Source: Isochrysis galbana (lineage: Eukaryota; Haptophyta; Isochrysidales; Isochrysidaceae). Taken from it: a stretch of DNA of 64,000 nucleotides. Below, one piece after another: positions 33,537 to 43,767 of this stretch (position 1 is the stretch's first letter; every line of letters starts with the position of its first letter). The position numbers were made by a program, and so were the translations under genes. The stretch spans positions 2,020,202 through 2,084,201 of the forward strand of contig CM030938.1 in the NCBI GenBank assembly GCA_018136815.1, given 5' to 3'. A model generated the notes under the pieces. The model searched no databases. It was given only the letters and a program-made list of their open reading frames with translations, and was not told where the DNA came from.

Positions 33537-35279
33537 ATGAAATCTCGGCATATGTATATCCTGATGCGGCCGCTATCCGTCCGCGTCCCCGACCTCACCT
33601 CGGGCCTCCTTCCTCCCCGCGCGCGGCGAGCGGCTGGCCGGGCCTTTCGGCGTACTTGCGTGGTCTACCGAGGCGAGCCGGGGGCTCTCAGAACCTTACA
33701 CTTTGGTCGAGCCCTTACGATGGCCAAGTCGCGCCGCGGCATCAAGCGGCCCGCTGGGTCGAGCACAGCCACGGCCAGGAGCACAATCGCCACATCACCG
33801 CAGCTTGCCTCCAAGAGGCGGCATGAGGCATGGTGCGGGGGGGTGCCATCCCTGAGCAGTCTTGTCACCGCAGCCATAGCCACACACCTCGACGAGACCA
33901 ATTGCGTCGATCTCTGGGAGTTTGCTGAGCAGAATGGGCTGGCTGGCCTCATGGAGAAGGCGCGCAAAACCACTCTGCACCACTTTGCTCGCGTGGAGAC
34001 GCAACGCGCCTTAATGAGCCGGCCCCACACGCGGCTTGCGGACTTGCTCGATGATAACCGACTACGTGTGAGCGAAGTGACTGTGCTCGATTCAGTCGTG
34101 CGATGGGCGATGAAGCAAGGGGCGTCACCACCCAAGGCTCCGCTGCAGCAACTGCTGAAATTGGTGCGTTTTCCTCTCCTCTCAGCCGAGGTGCTTGAAG
34201 AACGCGAGATGTCCAGGCCGCTGCGACGCGCATGTATGCAGATGTACAAGGAACAGATTGCGGGCGTCGAGCGTGGCGCGCTGCAACTACCAATGGCTCG
34301 AGCAGAATTCACCAATGCAATTTTTATATTTTCTAGAGGTATGCACGACACGGACATGGATTCAAACCAAGAGAGCGGACTTGCGAGTGAGATGGCTGGT
34401 GGCTTCCATCTGTATCATCCGGAGACTTCGAGTATGACGACACTCATGCCTACCCCCATAACCGCCGATGTGATGGACGTCCATAGATTGGTCGTTCTCG
34501 ATGGTGTCATCTACCTTCTCAGTCAGCACCCCAATCGCAAGCCTATCACGATTTCTGTACATGCTATTGATCCGCAATCTGGGACGCCAGAGCTGCGTCA
34601 GCTTAGGCCCTTATCAGTTCAGCGTGTGTGCTCTAGCGTAGTTGCTTGTGCTGGCAAGCTGTACGTGTTGGGAGGGCCCATCCGAGGGCGAGGTGGACGG
34701 AAATTAATGGACATCTTTGATCCACGGCATGGAACGTGGTCAACTGCACCTGGGCTTCCTGTCAGCCGGACCTCGATGGCGGTCGTCGCCCACAATGATG
34801 TCATCTATGCGATGTGTGGCGCCGATCTTGACGTTGGAGGCGGGCATCTCAACATGGTTAACGATGCTTACGCCTTTGATACCTCGATTGGAGCATGGCG
34901 CGAGCTGCCCAATGCTCCTTCAAGCAGGGACCGTGCTGCTTGCGTTGCCGTTGACAACAAGATTTATGTCATCGGAGGTTTCAATGACCTGCGTTATTTG
35001 GCCTCAGTCGAGATCTTTGACCCTGCTACGGAAACTTGGACACGAGGTCCGAGCATGAATCACTCTCGAATTGGCCACGGAGCTGCAGTGGTGGGTGGGA
35101 AAATCTACGTGATTGGGGGAGATGCGCACTTCAGTAACTTATCAAATAGCATCGAGATGCTGGACCCAGCCGAAGGAATTTGGCGCGACATGGGTGAAAT
35201 GGAACACGCAATCAAGGCGGCGCTGCACCCATCACGGCACGCTATCTGGCGCAATAACATGGTTGCAGTTTGCGTATGA
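33537..35279 (+). CDS. BACK-kelch protein (KLHL-like, no BTB domain seen)
   Basis: A single exon of up to 580 residues. A BACK domain spans about residues 105-240 (DLWEFAEQNGLAGLMEKA, LADLLDDNRLRVSEVTVLD, LLKLVRFPLLSAEVLEE). Kelch repeats run from about 350 to 570, with Gly-Gly pairs and spaced Tyr/Trp in KLYVLGGP, KIYVIGGFND, KIYVIGGDA and the W-containing strands TWSTAPGLP, AWRELPNAP and TWTRGPSM. KLHL proteins are usually substrate adaptors of CUL3 ubiquitin ligases and use an N-terminal BTB domain. Here the N-terminus is basic and unrelated, so either an upstream exon is missing or the protein lost CUL3 binding. A second start at 33720 (MAKSRRGIKRP) is plausible. Confidence 0.82.
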   Translation: MKSRHMYILMRPLSVRVPDLTSGLLPPRARRAAGRAFRRTCVVYRGEPGALRTLHFGRALTMAKSRRGIKRPAGSSTATARSTIATSPQLASKRRHEAWCGGVPSLSSLVTAAIATHLDETNCVDLWEFAEQNGLAGLMEKARKTTLHHFARVETQRALMSRPHTRLADLLDDNRLRVSEVTVLDSVVRWAMKQGASPPKAPLQQLLKLVRFPLLSAEVLEEREMSRPLRRACMQMYKEQIAGVERGALQLPMARAEFTNAIFIFSRGMHDTDMDSNQESGLASEMAGGFHLYHPETSSMTTLMPTPITADVMDVHRLVVLDGVIYLLSQHPNRKPITISVHAIDPQSGTPELRQLRPLSVQRVCSSVVACAGKLYVLGGPIRGRGGRKLMDIFDPRHGTWSTAPGLPVSRTSMAVVAHNDVIYAMCGADLDVGGGHLNMVNDAYAFDTSIGAWRELPNAPSSRDRAACVAVDNKIYVIGGFNDLRYLASVEIFDPATETWTRGPSMNHSRIGHGAAVVGGKIYVIGGDAHFSNLSNSIEMLDPAEGIWRDMGEMEHAIKAALHPSRHAIWRNNMVAVCV

Positions 35280-35439
35280 TTTATTGCATGACCAAAGGCA
35301 GGTAATAGGTACAAGTAGCTGCAACCACAGAGATCTGTGAGGCGTATTCCAGTATTTTGTGTGTCTTGTGTCCTTAGCTCCCCATTCCACTGGGGGGCAA
35401 CGGGGCCGCTAAGAGATGAGGAGAGCAAGCCCCGCCCCC

Positions 35440-36097
35440 TGGGTAAAGTTCACCGGGGATAACGCCACCCGTGGTGGGGGGCGTGACGGATCGAGCCGTG
35501 ACCACTAGCTGCCATAGCCATGCGAACGAAGAGCGCTAGAAGATACATACGGAAGGGGCCCAATTGGCCGTAGGCGCGGCGGGAGCTGAGGAGAGGGATG
35601 GAATGGCGGGCTTGATCACCTCCTCAGCAGAGGAAGGCGGGAGGACGGGCTCGGGCGAGGATGAGCACGAGGATGGAGCGGACATGGCGCTTGGGCGGTT
35701 GGCGAGGGGATAGGCTAAGGCGCTGACGCTAGGACTGGGGCTGAGGTTTGGTATTGGTTGAGTGTTTAGAACGGGGGACGAGAACGGGGACGAGAACGAG
35801 AACGAGAGCGACGAGTGACAGATGTATGAACGATACAGTCAGACAGGCCGACGACACGGCGGTACCGCCGGCGCCGCTCGCCGCCGCTCACGCGTGCCAC
35901 GGCTGATGGGCCTCTAAAACACTTGTTGGCCGAGGAGGTGATGCCAACACGACGAAAACTTGTCGTTGAGCACACACGAGCGCTGGCCAGAAAAGTTTTT
36001 CTCAGAGTCGACGGGCGCCCCCGGAGGAGAGTGGGAGCCCGAGGGGGAGGGCACGGGGCGCCTCCATGTGACATGTGAACTAAGTATAAACTTAGTT
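35440..36097 (-). mobile_element. Hairpin-headed element, minus strand
   Basis: Read on the minus strand it begins AACTAAGT-TTAT-ACTTAGTT (36078-36097), followed by CACATGTCACATGGAGGCGCC. A frame MSHGGAPCPPPRAP runs to about 35766. The segment near 35600-35698 matches 9097-9195. The 3' limit is uncertain. The head is identical to those at 20085 and 44285. Confidence 0.55.
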
Positions 36098-36516
36098 GGC
36101 AACTAGGCGTTTTTAAGTAGGACCAGCCCGCCCCGAGCTTACACGCGCGTCAAGACGCAAAAATAACACATACAGAACGCCGCGATGGAGAGAGCGAGAC
36201 GCAAAACTCGGATGGCACAGCCAGTGGTGCGATGCGTGCTATTGATTCAACCTCAACACAACCAACATCACAAGCACAACCGGATCACATAGACGGGACC
36301 CAAGTACAACGTCTAAACTCGTCCTAAGCGGGCCAATACCAAGTTGCCCTCTTCCCTCAATGCAAAAGGTCTGAGGGTTCGAAGCGTCGTCACAGCAAAG
36401 CGATTGCTGAAGGTGTTGAGAGGCTCAAAGCGTCCTCAAATGCACTGGATTGGCGGTCGTTGCGCCGACCCGCCGCGGGTTTTGATCACCGCAGTGGTGC
36501 AGCACCGCTGACCAAT

Positions 36517-37491
36517 TTATTGGAACTCCTCGCGCTCCCAGACCGGATGGCGTAGGAGGTTCTGCAACCAAGGGAAGCTATGTCAGTGAGGTGCTGGGCT
36601 GGGCGTGAGCTTACGAAAAACGAGGGGTGGGTGGGTGCATGGGTGGGTGGGTGGGCGGGGGAGCGAGTCCGCGAGAGCACAAAATGTGAAGACGGGGCGA
36701 GCTTGCTGTCGCACCAAGAGCAGCTGCTGTCCACGCAGAGTGCTGGTCAGCGGCAAATGTCCCTTCGGCGCCTGCACGTGAGGCCGGATGGGTCAGCTTT
36801 GAGGGATATATGCGAGTTGTCAATTTCCGAGCGGGCTTCTGGTGGGCATGGGCAGCTCTGGGTTGGATGTTGAGTGCAAGCCCTTCGCACCTTGTCCAGC
36901 TCATAAATAAACTCGTTTTGCGCCTTCTCAGGCAGCCAGCGCAGTAGCTTGCCCTGAGGTCATAGAAGCGTCGGGTGAGCTGCGGTGCACCAGCATCACA
37001 GTGCACAAGCGGCACCCGCGCAGGCCGGCGGCAGCGGCGGCTGGCCAAATTGCGGGGCGCACCTCGTCATTCATCCAGCCAATGCGAGCAAAGAGCTTCT
37101 CGGGATTTCCATTGACCTTCTTCGTTTTAAACTCCTTCGCCTGCACCGAGTAGCCAAACTTGCCACCCGAGTAGGCAAGCCACAGGCGCTCGATCGTCGC
37201 AAGGTCAGTCTCGGGCAGGTTCGGAACCTCGCTGAAGTAGACGTACCCCCGGCTGACTGCCTTCGCGCCCGCGAGCTTGATCAGGCTGTCGCGCGTGATC
37301 TGGTCCGCCTCGAGGAAGTCGCCCGTCTGAAGCGCGATCGAGAGCGGCACGTGGTCGAAGCCACACTCGGTCTCAATCGCAGGCGGCGCCTCCGGCGTGA
37401 CAAAGCCAGCAGCGGCACACATACGCGGAGCGATGGCGCGTGGCGCGGGGATGCTGAGCGCGAGCGCGAGCCCAGCGAACGCTGCGAGCAT
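36517..37491 (-). CDS. GUN4: GUN4, tetrapyrrole-binding activator of Mg-chelatase
   Basis: Four exons join exactly in phase 0 to 197 residues: 37491-37063, 36953-36891, 36771-36715 and 36561-36517 (TAA). All introns are GT-AG. The leader MLAAFAGLALALSIPAPRA is a signal peptide followed by a short transit-like stretch, so the protein should enter the plastid. The GUN4 core is clear: LQTGDFLEADQITRDSL, then LPETDLATIERLWLAYSGGKFGYSVQ, and across the exons LLRWLPEKAQNEFIYELD, APKGHLPLTSTLRG and NLLRHPVWER. GUN4 binds protoporphyrin IX and Mg-protoporphyrin and stimulates Mg-chelatase at the chlorophyll branch. A CT-rich tract on the coding strand precedes the ATG. Confidence 0.95.
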
Positions 37492-37499
37492 GGCAGCAC

Positions 37500-37560
37500 A
37501 GGGAGAGGGAGAGAGGAGAGAGAGAGGAAGAGAAGGAGAGAAGGAGGGAAAGCGAGGGGG
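37500..37560 (-). promoter_or_regulatory. Pyrimidine-rich leader before GUN4
   Basis: The plus strand reads GGGAGAGGGAGAGAGGAGAG and onward, so the coding strand is CT-rich immediately 5' of the ATG, as for the synthetase and Tab2-like genes. Confidence 0.4.
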
Positions 37561-37706
37561 GTCGCTCCTCTTCTTCTCGCTCGCGGCTCGCTCGATGAAG
37601 AGACCGCAATGAGCTCAAGCGCGTGGTGAGGTGAACACGCCGTGAGCCAGGGATACCGCGAGGGGAGGGAGCGGCGTTGGCAGTTAGTGTGCACCACCCC
37701 ATTAAC

Positions 37707-39012
37707 TCTTTACTGCCGGCCAGAAGGACCGAAATAGGTGCTTCGACTCAACGCGTTTCTACCGCGACCCCGGGTCGAAAGGGCTTCTACGAGAAAAACT
37801 CGACTCGAATCGCGAGAAGAAAGGCAAGTTGATTTTGGGCTGAGGCGTCGCCCCCCCCCCCCCCCTCTGCTCCCCCCTCCCCTCGGTCCCGGTCCCTCCC
37901 AACGTTGGAGTGCAGCGCGAGCGATGGCGCGAGGGGGCGCTGCCGCTGTGGCGTTAGAGGAGGATTCCGAAGTGGATGAGGACGACCGGGAGCGGGAGGA
38001 GCTCCCGTCTGATAACGAGGCAGATTGCCTTCTCGTCGACAAGGACGCCGACGACTCGACTGAGGAGGAGGAGGAGGGCGACCAGTCTGACGAGTGACGA
38101 GGTGGGTGGCCAGTTTGACGAGGGCTTAGACGCAGGCGGCGATGAAGTCCAGGAGGTACCTGAGCCGCGCGCCGAGAGAGCGAGGGCGAGGAGGGTGGCC
38201 CTCTTGCGGTCCCAGGCGGCGAAGTTGCGCTCGACGAGGTAGCTGCATTGGGGCCATGTCCATGGAGAACGTGAACTCGAGTGACGTGACCAAGCTCAAG
38301 AAGTCGGAGCTACTCTTCCACCTTCGAGCACGAGGGCTTCCGGCGGCTGTGAACAAGAAGAGAGGCGAGCATGCGATTGCCTTGCTCGAGGCCCTCCAGA
38401 ACAAGGTGCCCGTCGACGTTTCGTTCTTGCAAAGGCATGTGCTTGCTCAAGTATTGGGCGAGGGAGGGGAAGGGGGTGCCACAGCTGGGGAGGCGCCGAG
38501 CGCAGGTCCGTGTCGCACGGGCACGGGCAGGGGCAGGAAGAAGGAGAAGAGGGAGGACGAGTGGAAGTGGGAGGCCGTGGACTCGTCCAAGATCTCTCGG
38601 CCAAGGTATGCCCGCGCGGACGAGGGCTTCATACCCAGCGAGTCCGTGGGGCTGCTGTCATCAGTCATCAGCACATCCCTTTCGATGGTTCGAGAAGTTC
38701 TTGTCAAAGTCCTTCCGGCTCGAGCTGGTCAACAACAGCAACAAGTACAAGGGGTGGCTGTTGGCGAGCGGCATCAACGCCTACGTGCACGCCAAGCCCA
38801 TCACTCTCCTCGACATTGACTTGTTCTTCAGCATGCTCTTCCTGAACGGCCTCAACCCCGTGCCACAGTACCGCGACGTCCACTCGGTCTCGTGGGCGCG
38901 GAAGGGAGTGCGCGCGGCGGATCTACTCCCCCGCGACCGATGGATTGAAATGCGTGCGCTCTTTCACATCTCCTCCCCGCGAGAGGCCCCCTCGCTGTCA
39001 GAGCAAGGCTGA
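37707..39012 (+). pseudogene. Decayed piggyBac transposase with left terminal repeat
   Basis: A TTAA at 37702-37705 is followed by CTCTTTACTGCCGG, a piggyBac-type end. From ATG 37924 an acidic N-terminus (EEDSEVDEDDRERE) is read. Frame changes near 38090 and 38250 lead to SDVTKLKKSELLFHLRARG, then PRYARADEGFIPSES, and a further shift near 38655 leads to FRWFEKFLSKSF, ITLLDIDLFFSMLFLNG, and LLPRDRWIEMRALFHIS. This matches the N-terminal half of the DDE_Tnp_1_7 domain. The frame stops at about 39010, before the catalytic DDD region is complete, and no right end was found. It is inactive. Confidence 0.7.
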
Positions 39013-39202
39013 TCTCACTCTTGGAGATTGCCTGCGAGGGCGCGCCGGCAGCTAGCGCGGAATGCGGTCCTTGCGGGGAGCTCATGGAGCTTTCCTCGGG
39101 GGGGACTATGGGCATGGTGATCGACGCACGACGCATGACGCACGGAGGGCGCGGAAGTGCGGGAGGAGGCTTGTGGGAGGTGGTGGCAGGCGACTGGGGG
39201 TA

Positions 39203-39345
39203 GCTCAGGCGCGTGCTCGACTTGTATTGACTCGTTGACTCGGGGTATAGACTCGGGAACTCGAGGGGACTCGCTTGGGAACACGGTGGGCCTCGACGAA
39301 GTTGCTACAAAAAGCTCGAGGACACAGAGCCACACAAACTAACCC
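39203..39345 (+). repeat. Dispersed repeat, pair of 1-142
   Basis: An inverted copy of the window's first 142 bases (see that entry). It follows the decayed piggyBac gene by about 190 bp and might be its distal remnant. Confidence 0.7.
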
Positions 39346-40690
39346 AAACGGGGCGAAAACTAACCACACCTGGACGGACGGCCAGGCGTCGGGCACCAGG
39401 GCAACTCAGCAACGCGCAGACATGCGACAGGAGGGGAGGCCGACACAACGAGGGCAGATCTCGTTGGGGAGCTATGACCGATAGATGAGAGAAGACAACA
39501 GACGGTCATGGAACATTTGATGACATCGAGAGAAGGTACCCCAGAGTGCCAAGCGCTCTGTTGGGGAGGCCAGTGTGAGCGCGAAGGGTACTGCTGCGGG
39601 GCATGTGGCCTCCCTGAGCGGGCAGCTCGGGGCTAGACAGACGCGCTTTGGTCGAATGGATCCTCGCACGCCGCGAAATGCGCCGCGCGCGCACGCCGAG
39701 GGCCTCCCTAGCTCCTTGGGGGTATGGCTCCTTTCGGCGCTCGCGCGTGCCCATGATGCGTGCTGCATTAGGGACCCTAGGGATTAGGGCCGCAGAATGT
39801 GCGCGATACATCGAGCAATGATGTAGACCGGGCACAGCCCACAGCCCGCTCCGGTATGCTCGTGGGGTGCGGAGGGTGCCGAAGGTTGCGTTGTTTTGTC
39901 CGTGTGACCTCCCCATCACCCATTTTTGTGCGGGTGTGTCCAATTGCCCGAGTTGTTCGTGTGTAGCATGAGGCACTTATGTACATGTAAACATCGATAA
40001 ACGATCGATTTATATGTATCCATCTAGTATACCATTATCATCATAACTAATGATGCCCAGCCAGGCAAAAAATTGCGGCCGAGCGACCAAAAACAGCTTC
40101 CGAGCGGTCGTTAAAGTGGTAACGTGGGCCGTCGACACCGCCAGGCAAAAAATAGGAATTTTCTCACGTCGGCGCGCGCGCGCGCGAAAGAATTGGAAGT
40201 TGAGACTCGGAGGGTCTTCTAGTTAGAGCATATGGAGGCCATCCAAACATTATTTTGGCCAGAAGAAAGCGATCCTGAGAACCCGATTTTTACCGTCCCC
40301 ACCTCTACTCCGAGCTTCGCTCCGACACACCTAGGGTCGCAAACACGGCATGCTGCTAGGGAGGGCGTTTGAAACACGGTGAAAACGGGCTGTTTTTGGC
40401 CTCCGTACAAACACGGTAAACCCGTGTGTACCATGTAGGGTTGTGTTGGTTGTTGGGTGTATTGGGAACTTTCTACTTCTACCGAAAAAAATCCTCAGAT
40501 TTTCTCAACCCTGAGATGGTCATTTTTTACCGCTAATTTAAAAACTCTAAGCTCTATTTGGTTCCCGGTTTGGACGGGCGGCCGCCTTTCGTTCCTTTGT
40601 TGCAAGGGAGAGAGGGAGAAATCATGAGAGGAACCGCGGGAAGGGGGGGGGAGGGGGGGGGGGGGGGGCTTCCATCCTTGTTGTCTACAA
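39346..40690. other. Intergenic with a MITE-like fragment at 40225-40435
   Basis: No gene is supported. Around 40330-40430 the minus strand resembles the left part of the 5087-5623 element (GGAGGCCAAAAACAG and TTTCAAACGCCCTCC blocks). A CG-alternating run lies near 40172 and a G-run near 40660. Confidence 0.45.
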
Positions 40691-40739
40691 GGTGTGAGAA
40701 GTTATGAAATACAGATGAGGAGTGTGTGCCGTGCTCCTC

Positions 40740-41289
40740 TCTCTGCCCGCGCGCCGCGCTCTCTCTCTCTCCGTTCTCTACTACTGGTTTCCTTTCTCTC
40801 TCTCCTCTCGCTCTCGCGCTCTCTCTCTCCCGCACATCTCGTCGTCATCTCTCCTTCTTCTTCTCTCTCTTCTTCTCTCCTGCGGCTCGTTTCTTTTGGG
40901 CAGTCGGTGGGGGATCGCTTTAAATAGTTAAAGATCGATCATCCACCATCCCTTCACCACCCCTGCCTGCCTCGTTCAAGGATACGTAATGAAAGATCCG
41001 ATAGGGATGAGTATCTCTCCTCTCTCGCGTTGGGCGCGCTCCTCACTCCGTCCTCTCGCACCATTTGTAGGATATTGTTTGCTGTTCTCTCTACCGAGGG
41101 GGAACACCAATTATTATGAAAAGAAGAAGAGGAGGTACACCAAGAGAGAAGCGATCTGGAGCAACGCGGAAGAGAGGAACCGAGAGGAGAAAGGTAAGGA
41201 GGCAAAGGGAGAGAGAAGAGAGAGAGGGAGGAGGAGAGGGGGGAAAGGGGGAGAGAGAGAGAGAAAGAGAGAGAGGAGACGGGGGAGAG
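40740..41289 (+). promoter_or_regulatory. CT-rich then GA-rich upstream region of the J-domain gene
   Basis: The plus strand is CT-rich at 40740-40880 and GA-rich at 41110-41289. The frame of the next gene is open through the GA-rich part, but that translation is Arg/Glu/Gly low-complexity and probably untranslated. Confidence 0.35.
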
Positions 41290-43767
41290 ATGGGAGAGGA
41301 TGGGGAGCATACCATCTCCTCGAGCCGTCCCTTTCCCTCAGGTCCTTCCAGTCTGGCGGGTGGGATAGTCAGCGGCGCAAGCACTCTGCTCGCCTCTGTC
41401 GGCGCTGGTGCCGCCGCTCTCGCTGCTGGGCCCCTCGTGGGAGCTCGCAAGGCAGGGATCGCGGGCGCGGCCGCGGGCGCAGCGGCAGGGGCGGCGGCAG
41501 CCATCGTGCTCCCTGTGGCTGGTGCGGTGGGTGCAGCGGCCGACGTGGTGACGGGTGCGGCCAACACGCCGTCTGCGATTGCTGCCGCGGTCAGTGGCAA
41601 GGAGTGGTGCGAAGAGACGAGGTGCTACCTCGAGTATAGGCTGGAAGAGGACGCGCAGAGGGTGCGCGCGGTCGACATCTCGGCGTTTGGACGCGCGGCC
41701 GATGGCGCGCGCATGCAGGCCGAGCCGGCGGGGCGCAAGTGCGTCGAGACGGCCTTGTATGACGAGCTGGGCATTAGTCCGGATGCGAGCGAGGTCCAGA
41801 TCAAGCGCGCGTACTACTCCAAGTCACTCGCACTTCACCCAGACAAGAACCCGAGCCCGGAGGCGGCGGTGGCGTTCCAGCGCGTCTGCGCTGCATACCA
41901 GGTCCTGAGCGACCAGGATACACGATTGGCCTACGATCGCGGCGGCGAGGCGGCGGTTGGCAAGTCAGATGTGGGGCAGGACTCGGCGCTCAACATGTTC
42001 GAGGCCATTTTCGGCTCGTCGTGTTTCGAGCCGCTGGTTGGCCGCTTTCCGATGCTTGAGCAGGCGCTTCAGTCGGGCCGTGAGATTGGGACTGCGGAGG
42101 CCGCCTTTCGGCAGCGACGGCGCGAGACCGAAGTGGCGGTCATTCTGGCCGAGCGGCTCGATGGGGCTTGGTGGGACGAGGAGGCGTGGTGCTCCGACCA
42201 GGCGCGCTTCGCGACGGGCCTCCTGCGCAATGCATTTGGCGTGAGGCTACTGCACCTCATCGGGCGGAGTTACGCATCCAACGCCCGCGAGTGGCTAGCT
42301 GTACAGTCGGCCGCGGGGTTGCCTGACGCGGGGGCCTCTTGGGTTGGTGGCACGCTCTCGGGAAGCTCGACGTGCCTCTCAGTTGTGAGAGGCACAGTAG
42401 CCGCGGCAGCCTCTGGCCGCCGTGCAACCACGGCCACGGAGGAGGCCAGTCGCGCGGCGCGAGCGCGCGACGAGGCGGAGGCCGAGGCAAGTGCTGCTGC
42501 CGTTGCCGCTTCGCAAGCCTGCACCTCAGCGCAGGCGGCTACAGGCGATAGTAGCCTCCAGCTTGCAGCCGCTCAAGCAGACGCGTTGGCACTGACCGAG
42601 GTGGCGGCTAGCGCTCGTGCTCGCGCCGACGCAGCCAACGAGGCGGCAATGCGGGCCGAGGCCGCCAAGGAAGACGCCGCACATGCGGCGGCAGTGGATG
42701 CCTGCACGATGATGTGGAACATGTGCGAGGTTGACGTGGGGTCAACGTTGCGCTCTGCTATCCACAAGGTACTTGCCGACAAGGGGGTGAGCTATGAGCG
42801 ACGAGTGCGCCGCGCCAAGGCCCTGTTGGTACTCGGCAGGATCTTCGAAGCGACGCCGGGCTCGTTACCGCTCGAGGAGATAACGATCCGAGTGGAGCGC
42901 GGCGAGCCCGTGGGCTTCGAAGTATGCGCTGCGGCGTCGGGAGCCGCGCAAGTCGCTTGCGTGAACGAACGTGGCGCTCAGCGTGGCGTACGCGTGGGTG
43001 ATACGGTCAGTGCTGTAAACGATGAGAGGGTTGTCGGGTACAACCACCTAGTCGAAATCGTCCCAGTGCTCGCAAACGGAGCGGCTCGGCCCGGCGATGA
43101 TGCGGAGAACAAAGACGATGCCTGCGACAAGCCTTCAGTGGCAAGCTTGGAAGGATCGGCGCCCCAGAAAGAGGGGGTGACGCGCGCGCTGACGCTTACG
43201 CTGAGACGGCAGGCCTCTGAACGGCTCGAGTCCCGCAACCTGCGCGAAGACATCGCCCAGGGCCTCGGCGTAGCAACTGATGCAGCCAGGCTCACGCCAC
43301 CTGCAGCCCCCACGGCGAGTTGGGCGGAGCGTGCAGGGCGGCATGGCAGCGCCGATTATCAATTCGGTGACCTCAGTCGCTCAGCCGTCCGAATGCTCGC
43401 AGGAGTGGCACGAAGCGCCGTGGCGTCCATGGCCCCAGACGTGACGCTTGAGCAAATTCCTGACAAGGCGGGGCCACTTGGTAAGCGGAGCGACTACCTC
43501 GGCCAGTACCGCGTGCGCCATTTTGTATTGCAAGGCAGCAAGCTCTCGTGGTCGAGATCCGAGAAAGGCGTCCCGCATGGCCACGTCAACTTGACTTGCA
43601 GCACGCGCATCCATGCGAGCGACTTCGCTAGCAACCGTGCCTTCTCTCTCACGCTGTCGGAGCTGGGTGATCGGGCTCCGCTGGTACTTGCGTGCACTTC
43701 GGCACGCGAACGTGACGAATGGGCCCTTGCTCTTCGGCTGGCAGTCGCAAGAAGTCCTCAAGAGTAG
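41290..43767 (+). CDS. J-domain protein with DnaJ-X, PDZ-like and PH-like domains
   Basis: From ATG 41290 (MGEDGEHTISS) the product has 825 residues; an upstream in-frame ATG at 41116 would add 58 low-complexity residues. Residues about 20-104 are a Gly/Ala-rich hydrophobic stretch with GxxxG spacing. A J domain follows at about 156-217 with intact HPDKN (LHPDKNPSPEAA). The next region (FEAIFGSSCFEPLVGRF to LLHLIGRSYASNAREW) fits the DnaJ-X domain. An Ala-rich predicted coiled coil lies at about 371-470. A PDZ-like unit is at about 530-600 (VGFEV, GAQRGVRVGDTVSAVND) and a PH-like domain is at the C-terminus (GQYRVRHFVLQGSKLSWS to ARERDEWALALRLAV). It is likely an Hsp70 co-chaperone at a membrane. 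The last two assignments are by pattern. Confidence 0.78.
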   Translation: MGEDGEHTISSSRPFPSGPSSLAGGIVSGASTLLASVGAGAAALAAGPLVGARKAGIAGAAAGAAAGAAAAIVLPVAGAVGAAADVVTGAANTPSAIAAAVSGKEWCEETRCYLEYRLEEDAQRVRAVDISAFGRAADGARMQAEPAGRKCVETALYDELGISPDASEVQIKRAYYSKSLALHPDKNPSPEAAVAFQRVCAAYQVLSDQDTRLAYDRGGEAAVGKSDVGQDSALNMFEAIFGSSCFEPLVGRFPMLEQALQSGREIGTAEAAFRQRRRETEVAVILAERLDGAWWDEEAWCSDQARFATGLLRNAFGVRLLHLIGRSYASNAREWLAVQSAAGLPDAGASWVGGTLSGSSTCLSVVRGTVAAAASGRRATTATEEASRAARARDEAEAEASAAAVAASQACTSAQAATGDSSLQLAAAQADALALTEVAASARARADAANEAAMRAEAAKEDAAHAAAVDACTMMWNMCEVDVGSTLRSAIHKVLADKGVSYERRVRRAKALLVLGRIFEATPGSLPLEEITIRVERGEPVGFEVCAAASGAAQVACVNERGAQRGVRVGDTVSAVNDERVVGYNHLVEIVPVLANGAARPGDDAENKDDACDKPSVASLEGSAPQKEGVTRALTLTLRRQASERLESRNLREDIAQGLGVATDAARLTPPAAPTASWAERAGRHGSADYQFGDLSRSAVRMLAGVARSAVASMAPDVTLEQIPDKAGPLGKRSDYLGQYRVRHFVLQGSKLSWSRSEKGVPHGHVNLTCSTRIHASDFASNRAFSLTLSELGDRAPLVLACTSARERDEWALALRLAVARSPQE

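Noticed and set aside
41116-41289. Upstream start for the J-domain protein
   Set aside because: The added 58 residues are Arg/Glu/Gly low complexity from a GA tract. The 41290 start gives a normal N-terminus.
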